IMG/VR virus record: IMGVR_UViG_3300032291_001069
Coordinates: 1 to 36,574 of that record
Length of the DNA stretch: 36,574 bases
Strand: one strand, 5' to 3'
Source: a virus
Positions 8,231 to 16,759 of this stretch are shown piece after piece. A model generated the notes under the pieces. That model had not been told where the DNA came from and did no database searches. It saw only the letters and a list, made by a program, of their open reading frames with translations. The stretch's first letter is position 1; each line of letters starts with the position of its first letter. Both the position numbers and the translations under genes were made by a program.

Positions 8231-9258
8231 TGGGTGGCCCAGCAAAAGCAGTTCAAAAAGTTGTTTCTGGAGCAGAAAAAGTTGTCTCTGGAGCGGTAAA
8301 AACAGTAGAAGCTATTGCTGAAGACCCGTTGCCTTTTATTGCAACAGTGGCTTTAATTTCTGTTGGCGTTCCTCCAGAACTAGCCTCTGCTGCGGTTACT
8401 GCCGCTAATGGCGGTGATATGGATGAAATAGTTTCCTCTGCGGCTACGGCTTATGTAGGAGGTAAAGCTGCCGAGTATGCTGGTTCTAGTGCATCAAGTG
8501 CTGGTTCATCTGCTACAACTGCAAAAATAGCCGCTTCTGCTGCTGGCGCATCTACTGCTACTACTTTAAGAGAATTGGATAATGGTAAATCTTTTGATGA
8601 AGCGTTGGACGCTGGCTTGAAATCAGCCGTAGTTTCTGGTGGAACAACAGCCGTTATAGAAGGAGGAAAAGCCGCTCTTGCCCCTCCTGAAACTGGACAA
8701 GGTATCAAAGCCGTGCCAGGCAAAGGAACGAACCTTGCGGGTGACCAGTCCCAAGTAAGCGGCACAGGATTAACAGACAAAGTTCCTACAGGTGGTGGAC
8801 AAGGATTGACTGTTGACCCATCTTCAACTTTGTACGCATCACAATTTACGCCAAGCACAGGTAGGGTCAGAGGTACAGAAGAGGGTGGTTTGCAACCTGC
8901 TTATAGGTCTGGAGCAGATTATCTAACCCCTGATTCTTTTGATACATCTATTGCAGGTTCTACACCCGTTAAAGAGCCAAGAACAGTAACGCAAACTCCT
9001 GAACCTGTTATTTCTAAAACAACAGAAATGCTGGCTAGACCTATTATTGCTGGCGGTTTATCTGAATTGTTTGGGTTTGGCCCTAAAGTTCCAGGCGCAC
9101 CTTCTGTTGGCATTGCACAGACTACGACAACAGGTACGACTACTGGCTTGACAGGAACGAGTGGAGCAGGTGAAATTGAAGGTAAAGAATCTGGTAAAAA
9201 GCGTTCAAACGTGTGGAATGAAGAGTCTTTGCGACTTAAAGATGCTCTAGGAGTGTGA
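8230..9258 (+). CDS. Probable internal/ejection protein, Ala/Gly-rich (342 aa)
   Basis: The N-terminal third is amphipathic and then hydrophobic (FIATVALISVGVPPELASAA), with small-residue helices carrying Ala/Ser/Gly spacing typical of proteins that insert into membranes during DNA ejection. The remainder is low complexity and disordered (Thr, Gly, Pro). It is the first of four consecutive large genes between tail and lysis regions, the place of P22 gp7/gp20/gp16 or T7 gp14-16 type proteins. Role inferred from position and composition. Confidence 0.55.
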   Translation: MGGPAKAVQKVVSGAEKVVSGAVKTVEAIAEDPLPFIATVALISVGVPPELASAAVTAANGGDMDEIVSSAATAYVGGKAAEYAGSSASSAGSSATTAKIAASAAGASTATTLRELDNGKSFDEALDAGLKSAVVSGGTTAVIEGGKAALAPPETGQGIKAVPGKGTNLAGDQSQVSGTGLTDKVPTGGGQGLTVDPSSTLYASQFTPSTGRVRGTEEGGLQPAYRSGADYLTPDSFDTSIAGSTPVKEPRTVTQTPEPVISKTTEMLARPIIAGGLSELFGFGPKVPGAPSVGIAQTTTTGTTTGLTGTSGAGEIEGKESGKKRSNVWNEESLRLKDALGV

Positions 9259-9259
9259 T

Positions 9260-10303
9260 ATGGCAACATTAAAGAAATTGACCCGTGTAGGTGCAGATGT
9301 GCGCCAGATTGCTCGTTTGCTACAAGCAAAAGCACCTGAGAACCACATGCTTGCTTACATTACTCCTGAAGAAGCTCAATTCTTAAAAGACAGGGGTGGT
9401 AGTGGTATACCTGATGCAGAAACAGGCGTACCTACTTTTGCCCCTGCCTATGACTATAACTATGGATTTACAGAAGATACCGCCTACGATATTGGAGATG
9501 TAAGAGCAGAGGCAGCACCACCACCAGTATACAATCCCGATGCCATTGCGGCTTCTGTGGATTATCAACGGTATGCTCCTGCGCCTCCTGTTGATAAACA
9601 AGTATCTAGTGAATTAACACCTCCTTATGTATTTCCAACCGCTGAATCTTTACTGAGAGACGACAGACCTGGCGGTTATAGCCGTTTTGTAGAGTCACAA
9701 TATACTAAACGACCTGACTCAGCCCTTGGGTTTGATGGTTCAACAAAAAAAATAGATGCTGATGTAACACCAACTGTGGGTGATAGGTTTAGAGATTTGT
9801 CAAAATATTTAGGTGTTAAGGAAGACACATTAGCTCGTATGGGATTGGGAGGTTTGCAAGCTGTATTAGGAGCTAGACAGGCACGACAAGCAAGAGAAGA
9901 ATCGCAAAAGGCAAAAGAAGAACAACAAAAACTTGCCGCTCCTTATAGACAACAAGGTGCAGAATTACAACGTCAAGCTCAAGCTGGTGAGCTTACCCCT
10001 GTAGGACAGCAACAGTTAAGAACAGTACAAGCACAAGCAGCACAAGCAGCCTCTGCCCGTGGCGGTGTAGGCGCACAACAAACTGCGGCAAGAGTAGAAG
10101 CTATTCGCAATCAGTTATTGCAACAACAAAGTGATTATGGATTGAAGCTGTCAGGTATTGGTGACCAAATACTTTTGGGGTCTATCAGAACAGGATTAGA
10201 AGCTGATAGATACGTCAATCAATTAGCCACCACCTACTACACAAACATTGCAAGAACACTTGCAGGTGCACCCACAGTTGTCCAATATGGAGTAACACAA
10301 TAA
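9260..10303 (+). CDS. Probable internal virion protein with Gln/Ala-rich coiled coil (347 aa)
   Basis: Residues 1-150 are Pro/Tyr-rich and probably extended. Residues about 205-300 form a long Gln-, Ala- and Arg-rich helix with heptad character (RQAREESQKAKEEQQKLAA and LQRQAQAG), followed by a conserved-looking ARGGVGAQQTAARVEAIR stretch and a C-terminal helix. Many short-tailed phages have a protein of this kind in the ejection set. The start follows the previous stop by one base, and the end overlaps the next start by one base. Confidence 0.5.
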   Translation: MATLKKLTRVGADVRQIARLLQAKAPENHMLAYITPEEAQFLKDRGGSGIPDAETGVPTFAPAYDYNYGFTEDTAYDIGDVRAEAAPPPVYNPDAIAASVDYQRYAPAPPVDKQVSSELTPPYVFPTAESLLRDDRPGGYSRFVESQYTKRPDSALGFDGSTKKIDADVTPTVGDRFRDLSKYLGVKEDTLARMGLGGLQAVLGARQARQAREESQKAKEEQQKLAAPYRQQGAELQRQAQAGELTPVGQQQLRTVQAQAAQAASARGGVGAQQTAARVEAIRNQLLQQQSDYGLKLSGIGDQILLGSIRTGLEADRYVNQLATTYYTNIARTLAGAPTVVQYGVTQ

Positions 10304-11910
10304 TGGCTACTCCTGAACTTAAACAAATGACAAGCATGCCTAGTTTGCCACTAACAAGCCAATTTACGCAACCTAAAGCAACACCATCTGGCTATATTGG
10401 TGGAGCAGAGCTTGGCCCTGTATTGAGTGAATTGCGAGATGCTGAAACACAAGCTCAAATAAAAGTTGGTGAATCCGAGATTGCTATAGAAAAAGCAAAG
10501 AGGCAGGAAAAAGCACTTGAAGCTGAACAAAAAGCTGAGTTAGTGGGTCGTATGGCAACAGAGGCAAAAAATTTGCCAGAACGAGCAGCATTGACCACTG
10601 CTAGAGAAGAATTTGGCAATATGGCTTTTGTGCCTACAAAAGAGACTACGCAAGACTTGGCTGGAATATTTTCTCTTATGAGCATTGTTGGCATGGTTGT
10701 CGGCAAAGGTAATGCACAACTTGCTATGTCTTCTATGAACGGTATGTTGGAAGGCTACCAAAAAGGTAGAGCAGACCTTTATAAAAAAGAACAAGTTGAG
10801 TTTGACAAAAACTTCAAAGCTATGCAAAGCAAGATAGCTACTTTGGAAAAAGAGTTGTCAGAAGCTATGGAGTTGAAAAAACTTGATAGAGAACAAGGTG
10901 AGTTACAAATCACTATGGCTTTAGCAAAAGCAGACTCTCCAGTGTTAAGAGAAATGCGTAAAAATCAAGGAGATGTTGCTGTTCTTAATAGTGTACAGGG
11001 CATTAAAAAAGACATGGGCACTCTTGTGAGTCTAACCAATGATTTACAAGGCAAAGCTGATGTTAGAGCAGATGCCGAAAAAGCTAGAGCGCAAGCAGAG
11101 CGTTTAGCAAATGAAAATAATCGCAGAGCAGATGAGCGAGCAAGGCTTGCTAGAGAACAACAAAAGGCACTAGCAGAGTTAAAGGCTGGACAACCAGGTA
11201 AACAAGGTCAAAATGCTTTGACATTTGCTTCACGTGTGTATGGCAACATTGAAAATGCTACCAACGATTTGGTTAACTTGACCAACCTGCCAGCAGTAGC
11301 TGAGTCTCCTATTTTTGCTGGAATGATAGGCGCAGACAGAGATACTGTACTGCGAAACATTACTGCTTTTGCGGCACGAAAAGTTACCAATAAAGACCAA
11401 CGAGCGTTTGAACAAATAGCAAACAGCTTAGATGCTGCCCTTGCTAGGTTAGAAGCACAAGGTCTTGCTAATGGTTCAACAAGAGGAGCAATAGCAAGTT
11501 TTAGCGCACTTAAACCAAGAGAGGGTGATGACGCTATTAACATGGCAATTTATCTTGCCCGTGTTAAACAAGAGATTGAAACAGGCATAAAAGTACATGC
11601 TGAAATGCCAGGAGCAACGCCTGGTCAAAAACAAAACAATGTTACAAATATTGAAAGAATTAATAAAACTGTTCCGTTCAGTGTGGAAGACACTTTGAAT
11701 GTATTAAAAGCAAACAGAAAGCCATTAGGAAAGAAAATGGAACAACTTTTGACACAACCTCAAATTGTTCCAAATGTAAGTATGGAGCCACAAGCACAGC
11801 AACAAAAACCCATGCCTTCACAAGAAAAATTGAAAGCATATGCTGACAAGAATTTTGGCGGGAATGTAAATGAAGCCACGTCTTATTTGAAATCGCAGGG
11901 GTATCAATAA
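10303..11910 (+). CDS. Probable internal virion protein, helical (535 aa)
   Basis: Residues about 45-105 and 155-300 are strongly predicted coiled coil (EIAIEKAKRQEKALEAEQKA, ARAQAERLANENNRRADERA). Between them lies a hydrophobic glycine-containing segment (IFSLMSIVGMVVGKG, about 125-140) that could cross a membrane. The C-terminal quarter is globular and ends in VNEATSYLKSQGYQ. It is the third of four adjacent large genes with one-base overlaps, consistent with a co-translated ejection complex. No enzymatic motif found. Confidence 0.5.
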   Translation: MATPELKQMTSMPSLPLTSQFTQPKATPSGYIGGAELGPVLSELRDAETQAQIKVGESEIAIEKAKRQEKALEAEQKAELVGRMATEAKNLPERAALTTAREEFGNMAFVPTKETTQDLAGIFSLMSIVGMVVGKGNAQLAMSSMNGMLEGYQKGRADLYKKEQVEFDKNFKAMQSKIATLEKELSEAMELKKLDREQGELQITMALAKADSPVLREMRKNQGDVAVLNSVQGIKKDMGTLVSLTNDLQGKADVRADAEKARAQAERLANENNRRADERARLAREQQKALAELKAGQPGKQGQNALTFASRVYGNIENATNDLVNLTNLPAVAESPIFAGMIGADRDTVLRNITAFAARKVTNKDQRAFEQIANSLDAALARLEAQGLANGSTRGAIASFSALKPREGDDAINMAIYLARVKQEIETGIKVHAEMPGATPGQKQNNVTNIERINKTVPFSVEDTLNVLKANRKPLGKKMEQLLTQPQIVPNVSMEPQAQQQKPMPSQEKLKAYADKNFGGNVNEATSYLKSQGYQ

Positions 11911-14528
11911 TGGATGAAGACATCAGTGACCTTCCAGTCCCTACACGGGAAAACTTTTCTGACTTGCCCACGCCTAACGCACAAGACATATCTGGCTTAC
12001 CTGTACCTCAACAAATTTATGCAGAAGACAAGCCCCAAAAAAACATAATTGACCAAGGTCTTGAAGTAGGCCGTCAAGGTTTGATAGGCGGTATTGCTGG
12101 TAGCGTGTTTCCTGAAGCGGCGCAAACAATAGGTAAGGTTATACAAAAAGGCCAATATTTGCCTGGCCCTGTTGGAAGAGCAGCAAAGTATGTGGGTACG
12201 GGTTTAGAGTTAGCTGGCACAGCCATGAAATCATCACGCCCTGCGGCAATGGCAACAGGTGTTGTTGGTGGTGTAACTGGTGAGACTGCTGGTCAAGTTT
12301 ATGAATCTCAATACGGCCCTGGTCTTGGTGCTGAGTTAACTCGACTGACAGCTAGTACCCTTGGCCCTATTCCTGTTCAATACTTAGGCACAAAGACAGG
12401 TGGATTGATTGCCGCTTTAGGCACAAAAATGGGAATGCCTGGATTTTCTACAGGCAGGACTGTAGGACAGCTATTGCAAGAACAAGGTGTTGCTGCACCA
12501 AATCTTTCAGCAGAACAACGTGCGTTCATCCAAAAGAAGCTAGATGACATTCGTGGTGGTCAAAACAGCATAGAAGCAGAAAAAGAAATTGTTGAAATGC
12601 TGAAGAAGGATGTTGCCCGATTGCGTAGTACAGCGGCAACAGATGCCAACGCAATAGAAGCATTTGCTGCTAATCAATCAAAAAGAATCTTGGATGACGC
12701 AGCAAAACGTGCAGATGAAATTAGAGCTAGAGCAAGGTCATACAGTCCTGCTATCCGACAGATTGCCGAGATAGATGCAAAAGATATTCTGACTAAAGCG
12801 CAAGCTCAAGTACAACAACTTGAGAAGCAAACTCGCACTCAGATTGCAAATCTCAGACAGAAATCAGGTGAGTTAAGACAAAGAAGTGAGCAGAACATTG
12901 GCAAAGCTCAAGGCGAGATAAAAACCATTGGACAAGATAAACCATTAACAGATGTTTTTACGCCTGTACAACAAACAACCTTGGCAAGGCAAAAAGCCAT
13001 CATTAAAGAAAGAGATGCGCTTGATAACACTTTGCGTCAAGAACAAGCAAAAATTGTTGCGGCAAATGAAAATAAAGGTATCAAGCTGTCTGACATGGAT
13101 TCATACAAACAGCTAGAGACGCTTACAAGACCTTTTGACCCAGTTACATCACCAACAGTTCGTAGAGTTACAGACCCTGGTGTGCTTGCTTTTTACAAGC
13201 GCATTCGGGACTCTGTGATTGACCAACGATATGAGTTAACAAAAAAAGAAGCAGAAGTTGCATCAAGTCTTGGATTACCTGTGCAACAAGATGGAGAAAG
13301 GTTTTACAGAATTTTCCGCTCATCTTTTGAAGCTGCTGATGATGCTCGTAGGTTTGCTGGAACTGTATTTAAGAACCCACCTGAAGGCTATGAAGCAGTC
13401 AGAGGCCAAGTTCAACAAAATGTTTATGGCTTGCTAAAGAAGTTGCAAGAGGATTATGTTGGTCAAGTAGAGCGTAAAGCCTTGCAAGACAACTGGGCAC
13501 AAGCTACTAAGCGTTTAGAGCAGTTTGAGACAAAAGCAGGTAAATCTCTAACTGAGATAGAGCAAGGCACGGCAGATGTTTTAAAGTCACCTGCTGAATT
13601 AGCAAATGTTTTCTTTGCTAACAGAACAGGTGTTGACAAGTTAATTAACTTAACAGGTGATGAGCGTTTGGTAAGACAGACTGCTGGTGACTATGTTGCT
13701 GGTCAAATTAGAGGAATGAATGCTCAACAAGTAAGTTCTTGGTTAGGTCAAGCAAAGAATAAAGACTTCTTGTCTCACCCATCCTTGTCTGACTTGGGTG
13801 CAAAACTTCAGTCATATGCTGCCAACCTTGCTAGAGCTGAAGGATTTGGTGGAGCAAGAGGAAAACTTGCTACTGCTTTACGTACAGAGGCAGAAGGTTT
13901 GCCAGGCATGCTGACAAAACAAACACCCAAAATCATGTCTGAAGCTGAGAAACAGGTTGCACAAGTTGAGCAACAACGAATAAAAGACGCAGCATTAGGG
14001 TTAAAGGGACAAAAGAAAACGGCATCTAAAATTAAAGCTGCTTCTAGAGAAGAAGCAGAAGCAGTTACAACTCAAGCTGGAAAAGAAGCGGCAGCAGTAA
14101 GGCAAGCCGCAGAAGACAAAGCAAAAATTATTCTTGCTGAAACAACAGACCCCGCTCGTTTGAGAGACATCGTTTTTAATAAAAAGGATGCTGAGTGGGA
14201 AGAAATGTCTCGTATTGTTTTGGCAGAGACTGATGGCAAAGCAAAGTTTGCTAAAGCTATTGGTCAGGTTATTGCCGATAAAGCAGGTAGTAGCTTAAAG
14301 GGAGCAATAGACGATTGGAAGTACGTAAGTAACAGATTGACTAAGTATGGATTGATGGACAAAGCCCAAACAGATGCTATTGCCTCAAAGCTGAACGAAA
14401 TCTATGTTGCCCCTGCTTCATTGGCAGACAAGATGTCATTCACTCAAAGATTAATTAACAATGCTATCTTGGGGTATGCAGTCCCAAGAACAGTTGGCGG
14501 AATTTATGAAACCGTAAGAGGAGATTGA
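11910..14528 (+). CDS. Large internal/ejection protein (872 aa)
   Basis: The largest product of the genome. The N-terminus has short repeats (DLPVPTREN/DLPTPNAQD/GLPVPQQI, residues 6-34). Residues about 45-170 are Gly-rich with possible membrane-inserting helices (GLIGGIAGSVFPEAAQTIG). The rest is almost entirely helical with several coiled coils (about 205-390 and 675-740). Length and helix content resemble the large ejection proteins that form a trans-envelope conduit in podoviruses. I see no lysozyme or transglycosylase active site. It is the last gene of the ejection block. Confidence 0.55.
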   Translation: MDEDISDLPVPTRENFSDLPTPNAQDISGLPVPQQIYAEDKPQKNIIDQGLEVGRQGLIGGIAGSVFPEAAQTIGKVIQKGQYLPGPVGRAAKYVGTGLELAGTAMKSSRPAAMATGVVGGVTGETAGQVYESQYGPGLGAELTRLTASTLGPIPVQYLGTKTGGLIAALGTKMGMPGFSTGRTVGQLLQEQGVAAPNLSAEQRAFIQKKLDDIRGGQNSIEAEKEIVEMLKKDVARLRSTAATDANAIEAFAANQSKRILDDAAKRADEIRARARSYSPAIRQIAEIDAKDILTKAQAQVQQLEKQTRTQIANLRQKSGELRQRSEQNIGKAQGEIKTIGQDKPLTDVFTPVQQTTLARQKAIIKERDALDNTLRQEQAKIVAANENKGIKLSDMDSYKQLETLTRPFDPVTSPTVRRVTDPGVLAFYKRIRDSVIDQRYELTKKEAEVASSLGLPVQQDGERFYRIFRSSFEAADDARRFAGTVFKNPPEGYEAVRGQVQQNVYGLLKKLQEDYVGQVERKALQDNWAQATKRLEQFETKAGKSLTEIEQGTADVLKSPAELANVFFANRTGVDKLINLTGDERLVRQTAGDYVAGQIRGMNAQQVSSWLGQAKNKDFLSHPSLSDLGAKLQSYAANLARAEGFGGARGKLATALRTEAEGLPGMLTKQTPKIMSEAEKQVAQVEQQRIKDAALGLKGQKKTASKIKAASREEAEAVTTQAGKEAAAVRQAAEDKAKIILAETTDPARLRDIVFNKKDAEWEEMSRIVLAETDGKAKFAKAIGQVIADKAGSSLKGAIDDWKYVSNRLTKYGLMDKAQTDAIASKLNEIYVAPASLADKMSFTQRLINNAILGYAVPRTVGGIYETVRGD

Positions 14529-14529
14529 G

Positions 14530-14670
14530 ATGCCACTTAAACAAGGTAGTAGTCAGAAAACCATTTCTGCCAACATTCGCAGAGAGATGAAGGCGGGTAA
14601 ACCGCAAAAGCAAGCGATTGCTATTGCACTCACAACGGCACGAAAAGTCAAAAGAAAGGCTAGAAAATGA
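14530..14670 (+). CDS. Small basic protein, DUF6496-like (46 aa)
   Basis: ATG 14530 lies one base after the previous stop, with AGAGGAG upstream. The product contains GSSQKTISANIRREMKAG and KPQKQAIAIALTTARK, the signature of a small basic phage/bacterial family I recall as DUF6496. Twelve of 46 residues are Lys or Arg. The function is unknown; binding to nucleic acid is a guess from charge. The end overlaps the next ATG by four bases. Confidence 0.7.
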   Translation: MPLKQGSSQKTISANIRREMKAGKPQKQAIAIALTTARKVKRKARK

Positions 14671-14846
14671 TGAATAAAGAATACGGCAAACAATCTATGG
14701 GTAAAGCCACTCAAGCTGATATTGACCGCATGGCTCGCCAAGGTGGTGAGAATGAGGCTCGTGCTTCTGAGGACTACAACCGCATGATGATGAAACAACA
14801 AGCCAAGCCCATGACCCGCACCACTCCCCGCAAGATGAAGCGATGA
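14667..14846 (+). CDS. Small charged hypothetical protein (59 aa)
   Basis: Starts ATGATG at 14667 (or 14670) overlapping the preceding TGA. The product is hydrophilic and Met-rich near the end (YNRMMMKQQAKPMTRTTPRK), with no membrane segment. Overlaps on both sides (ATGA into the next gene at 14843) support translation. No family recognised. Confidence 0.55.
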   Translation: MMNKEYGKQSMGKATQADIDRMARQGGENEARASEDYNRMMMKQQAKPMTRTTPRKMKR

Positions 14847-15055
14847 GCAGGAAGAAGGCTGAGAAGGGTATCAACCCTGCACTAGAGAAAGCAATTAACG
14901 AACTGCTTGCTCAAGTAATGGTTGACCCTACTGCTACCCTGACGGACAAAGCAAAAATCATTGACCGTGCCCTGAAGCTAGAGGCTCTGAAAATGAAGGA
15001 TGCTGATGAAGGGTATGGCGCAGGGTTATTTGGTGACGATGACGAGGATACATGA
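14843..15055 (+). CDS. Small hypothetical protein with acidic tail (70 aa)
   Basis: Basic N-terminus (MSRKKAEKG), a central helix-rich part (ALEKAINELLAQVMVDPT and TLTDKAKIIDRALKLEALKM) and an acidic end (LFGDDDEDT). Similar small proteins, with a DPTATLTDKAKIIDRALKLE pattern, recur between virion and lysis genes of related phages. Function unknown. It begins inside the stop of the preceding gene. Confidence 0.6.
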   Translation: MSRKKAEKGINPALEKAINELLAQVMVDPTATLTDKAKIIDRALKLEALKMKDADEGYGAGLFGDDDEDT

Positions 15056-15090
15056 TAATATGGTTATTCCGTTATTAAACAGGGAGAATC

Positions 15091-15312
15091 ATGGAAGCAA
15101 CCGCAATCATTCGTCTAGCGTTAGGGGTCATCTCAGACCGCTTAATTACCATACTTGCTCTGCTCACGTCATTTGGTCTGGGTTGTTGGGTGATGTGGGA
15201 ACCAAAATGGGAGAGGGTGACAACTCTTGCAATTTATGTAATATTCAGCTATCTGTTAGTGAGGATAAAGGAGAAAAAACATGGAAATGATTCCGAAAGT
15301 CAAAACAACTAA
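15091..15312 (+). CDS. Small two-TM membrane protein (73 aa)
   Basis: Two hydrophobic segments (about residues 17-36, LITILALLTSFGLGCWVMW, and 43-60, TTLAIYVIFSYLLV) end in a basic, hydrophilic tail (RIKEKKHGNDSESQNN). An AGGGAGAATC ribosome site precedes ATG 15091. Position at the border of the lysis region and the holin-like size make a lysis role possible, but no holin family is recognised. The 3' end overlaps the next gene by 32 bases. Confidence 0.55.
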   Translation: MEATAIIRLALGVISDRLITILALLTSFGLGCWVMWEPKWERVTTLAIYVIFSYLLVRIKEKKHGNDSESQNN

Positions 15313-15496
15313 AGTACAGGCTCAAGTAGGCACTGGTATCACACAGAACAAAATGTGTGTGCCTGGTGAATTTACGCCTGGCAAACTCCCCGCAGGTGGC
15401 TTCCAAGCTGTGTGGAACTTTAAAAACAACGTGCCTAACGATTACTTCACTCGCAAAGAATCTCCAACATCTGGTGGCGGTGGAAAGGTCTACTGA
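15281..15496 (+). CDS. Hypothetical protein (71 aa)
   Basis: Start ATG 15281 follows AAAGGAGAAAAAAC, one of the best ribosome sites in the operon, although it lies inside the preceding frame. The product is mixed polar and ends in SGGGGKVY. It contains GEFTPGKLPAGGFQAVWNFK and a DYFTRKES segment. No family recognised. It overlaps the next ATG by one base (TGATGG). Confidence 0.55.
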   Translation: MEMIPKVKTTKVQAQVGTGITQNKMCVPGEFTPGKLPAGGFQAVWNFKNNVPNDYFTRKESPTSGGGGKVY

Positions 15497-15849
15497 TGGC
15501 AAATAACATTGCTTTTCAGCCTATGGGCAAAACATACAAGTTAAATGCTGCTACAACAATTCAGCAATTAACTTTGTATTCAGACAGCCCTGTACAACAA
15601 TATATGTTGGTTAGCCATGAACCTACTGGTGGTGCTGGCTTGCCTGTATATGTTCGCATCAGTAACAGTGCTACTGCTAACGTAGCGTTGCCAGCTAATG
15701 GTTCTCCAAGCTATTCTGTGATTGTTCCACCAGATACCGTCATGGTTGTTACTGGCCCACAATCAACAAATACTGCGCCTGTTTATGTGACCTTTGTGTC
15801 TGAAACTGGGACTCCAGAGGTTTATGTGACCCCAGGTGAGGGGTTGTAA
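15496..15849 (+). CDS. Small beta-rich virion protein, paralogue of the 6218 product (117 aa)
   Basis: Low-charge, Thr/Val/Ala/Pro-rich protein with clear strand alternation (PVYVRISNSATANVALP, SYSVIVPPDTVMVVTG) and the ending VYVTPGEGL. The same ending (YVTPGDGS), similar length and strand order occur in the product at 6218, so one is probably a duplicate of the other. A virion surface or decoration role is inferred. The frame ends with TAA 15847-15849, and the next gene appears to begin at the very next codon. Confidence 0.6.
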   Translation: MANNIAFQPMGKTYKLNAATTIQQLTLYSDSPVQQYMLVSHEPTGGAGLPVYVRISNSATANVALPANGSPSYSVIVPPDTVMVVTGPQSTNTAPVYVTFVSETGTPEVYVTPGEGL

Positions 15850-16389
15850 ATTGACCCGTTCACCCTTGCTCTAGGTGCTATAGCGGCAATAAAGCAAGGG
15901 GTTGCGCTTTATAAAGACATCAAGCAGACTGGTGGGGAACTGCACAAGATAACCAAGGAAATATCTGGTTACATAGGGCAGTTCTTTGAAGCGCATGAAG
16001 AGGTAAAGAAGGAAGCGGAGGAGCAAAAACGTAACCCTCCCAAGAATAAATCCTTAAAGGCACAAGCCTTAGAAAATGTCTTTAACCAAATAGAGTTAGA
16101 GCGTCAAGCTGTTGAACTACGTGAGTTTCTTATCTATCATGTAGACCCTGCCTTGGGTGCGGTGTGGACCAGGTTTGAGGAAGAATATGCAAGACTGCGG
16201 GAAGAAGAGGAAAAGGATAGGCTAGAGCAAGAAGCCAAGGATAGGAGAGCGTTGTGGCAACGAAAGCAAATGCTAAACAATCTTCAAGACAAAGCTCTAA
16301 TAATAGGAGCCGTGATGATAGTTACTATATACCTCCACCTCCTGTTCCTAGCCCTGCGCCAAATGAGGATAGCCAAGTGGGGTTCTTAA
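15850..16389 (+). CDS. Helical membrane-anchored protein starting at AUU (179 aa)
   Basis: A 180-codon open frame runs from the base after the previous stop to TAA 16387-16389. The protein reads (M)DPFTLALGAIAAIKQGV, a start I recall from phage proteins of this type (M(I)DPFT...). It then has VALYKDIKQTGGELHKI, a coiled coil (about residues 95-150) and a C-terminal hydrophobic segment (ALIIGAVMIVTIYLHLLFLAL, about 153-172). No in-frame ATG, GTG or TTG exists before TTG 16153, which would delete 100 conserved-looking residues. AGGTGAGG lies 8 bases before ATT 15850. Function unknown; a role at the envelope is inferred. Confidence 0.7.
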   Translation: MDPFTLALGAIAAIKQGVALYKDIKQTGGELHKITKEISGYIGQFFEAHEEVKKEAEEQKRNPPKNKSLKAQALENVFNQIELERQAVELREFLIYHVDPALGAVWTRFEEEYARLREEEEKDRLEQEAKDRRALWQRKQMLNNLQDKALIIGAVMIVTIYLHLLFLALRQMRIAKWGS

Positions 16390-16538
16390 TCGCTTTTCTC
16401 AGTATGGTGGTGGTTTTTGGGTTGTTGCTGCCAATCATTGGGTTGATGTATCTTGACATTTTGGAGGCCAAGCAAGAGACTAAGCGTCAGCAAGCGGTAA
16501 TGCAAAGGCTCATCAATAAGGCAGAGGAAAAAGAATGA
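16377..16538 (+). CDS. Small one-TM protein of the lysis region (53 aa from GTG 16377)
   Basis: GTG 16377 has GAGGAT seven bases upstream and overlaps the preceding gene by 13 bases. The product has one N-terminal hydrophobic segment (GFLIAFLSMVVVFGLLLPIIGLMYL) followed by a charged helix (EAKQETKRQQAVMQRLINKAEEKE). The same frame is open upstream to GTG 16254, which would give 94 aa with a Pro-rich N-terminus and a 136-base overlap in another frame. The short form is preferred. It could be a spanin-like or antiholin-like partner; not proven. Confidence 0.55.
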   Translation: MGFLIAFLSMVVVFGLLLPIIGLMYLDILEAKQETKRQQAVMQRLINKAEEKE

Positions 16539-16759
16539 CAATATATATTCCTCTCCTGTATATTTGCATTGGGTTGGAATGTGCATTTTTTCAGTCAGAG
16601 ATTTATACGCTGGACGAAAAAAAGTGTGAGCAAGAAATCACACAACAAAAGAGTGAACTTATCAAACTGGGTAGGACGGTTCAAGCAATTTGTGTAGATA
16701 TCAAAATTCAATTGGAGAAGAAATCAGATGTTACCTATCGTAGCTTCCCTTCTTGGTAG
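16535..16759 (+). CDS. Small secreted or membrane protein of the lysis region (74 aa)
   Basis: ATG 16535 overlaps the preceding TGA (ATGA). The first 20 residues are hydrophobic (IYIPLLYICIGLECAFF), like a signal or signal-anchor sequence with a Cys, followed by a hydrophilic region with two more Cys (KKCEQEITQQK, VQAICVDIKIQLEKK). Similar small proteins occur beside holins and may act in lysis. The 3' end overlaps the holin start by 32 bases. Confidence 0.5.
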   Translation: MTIYIPLLYICIGLECAFFQSEIYTLDEKKCEQEITQQKSELIKLGRTVQAICVDIKIQLEKKSDVTYRSFPSW

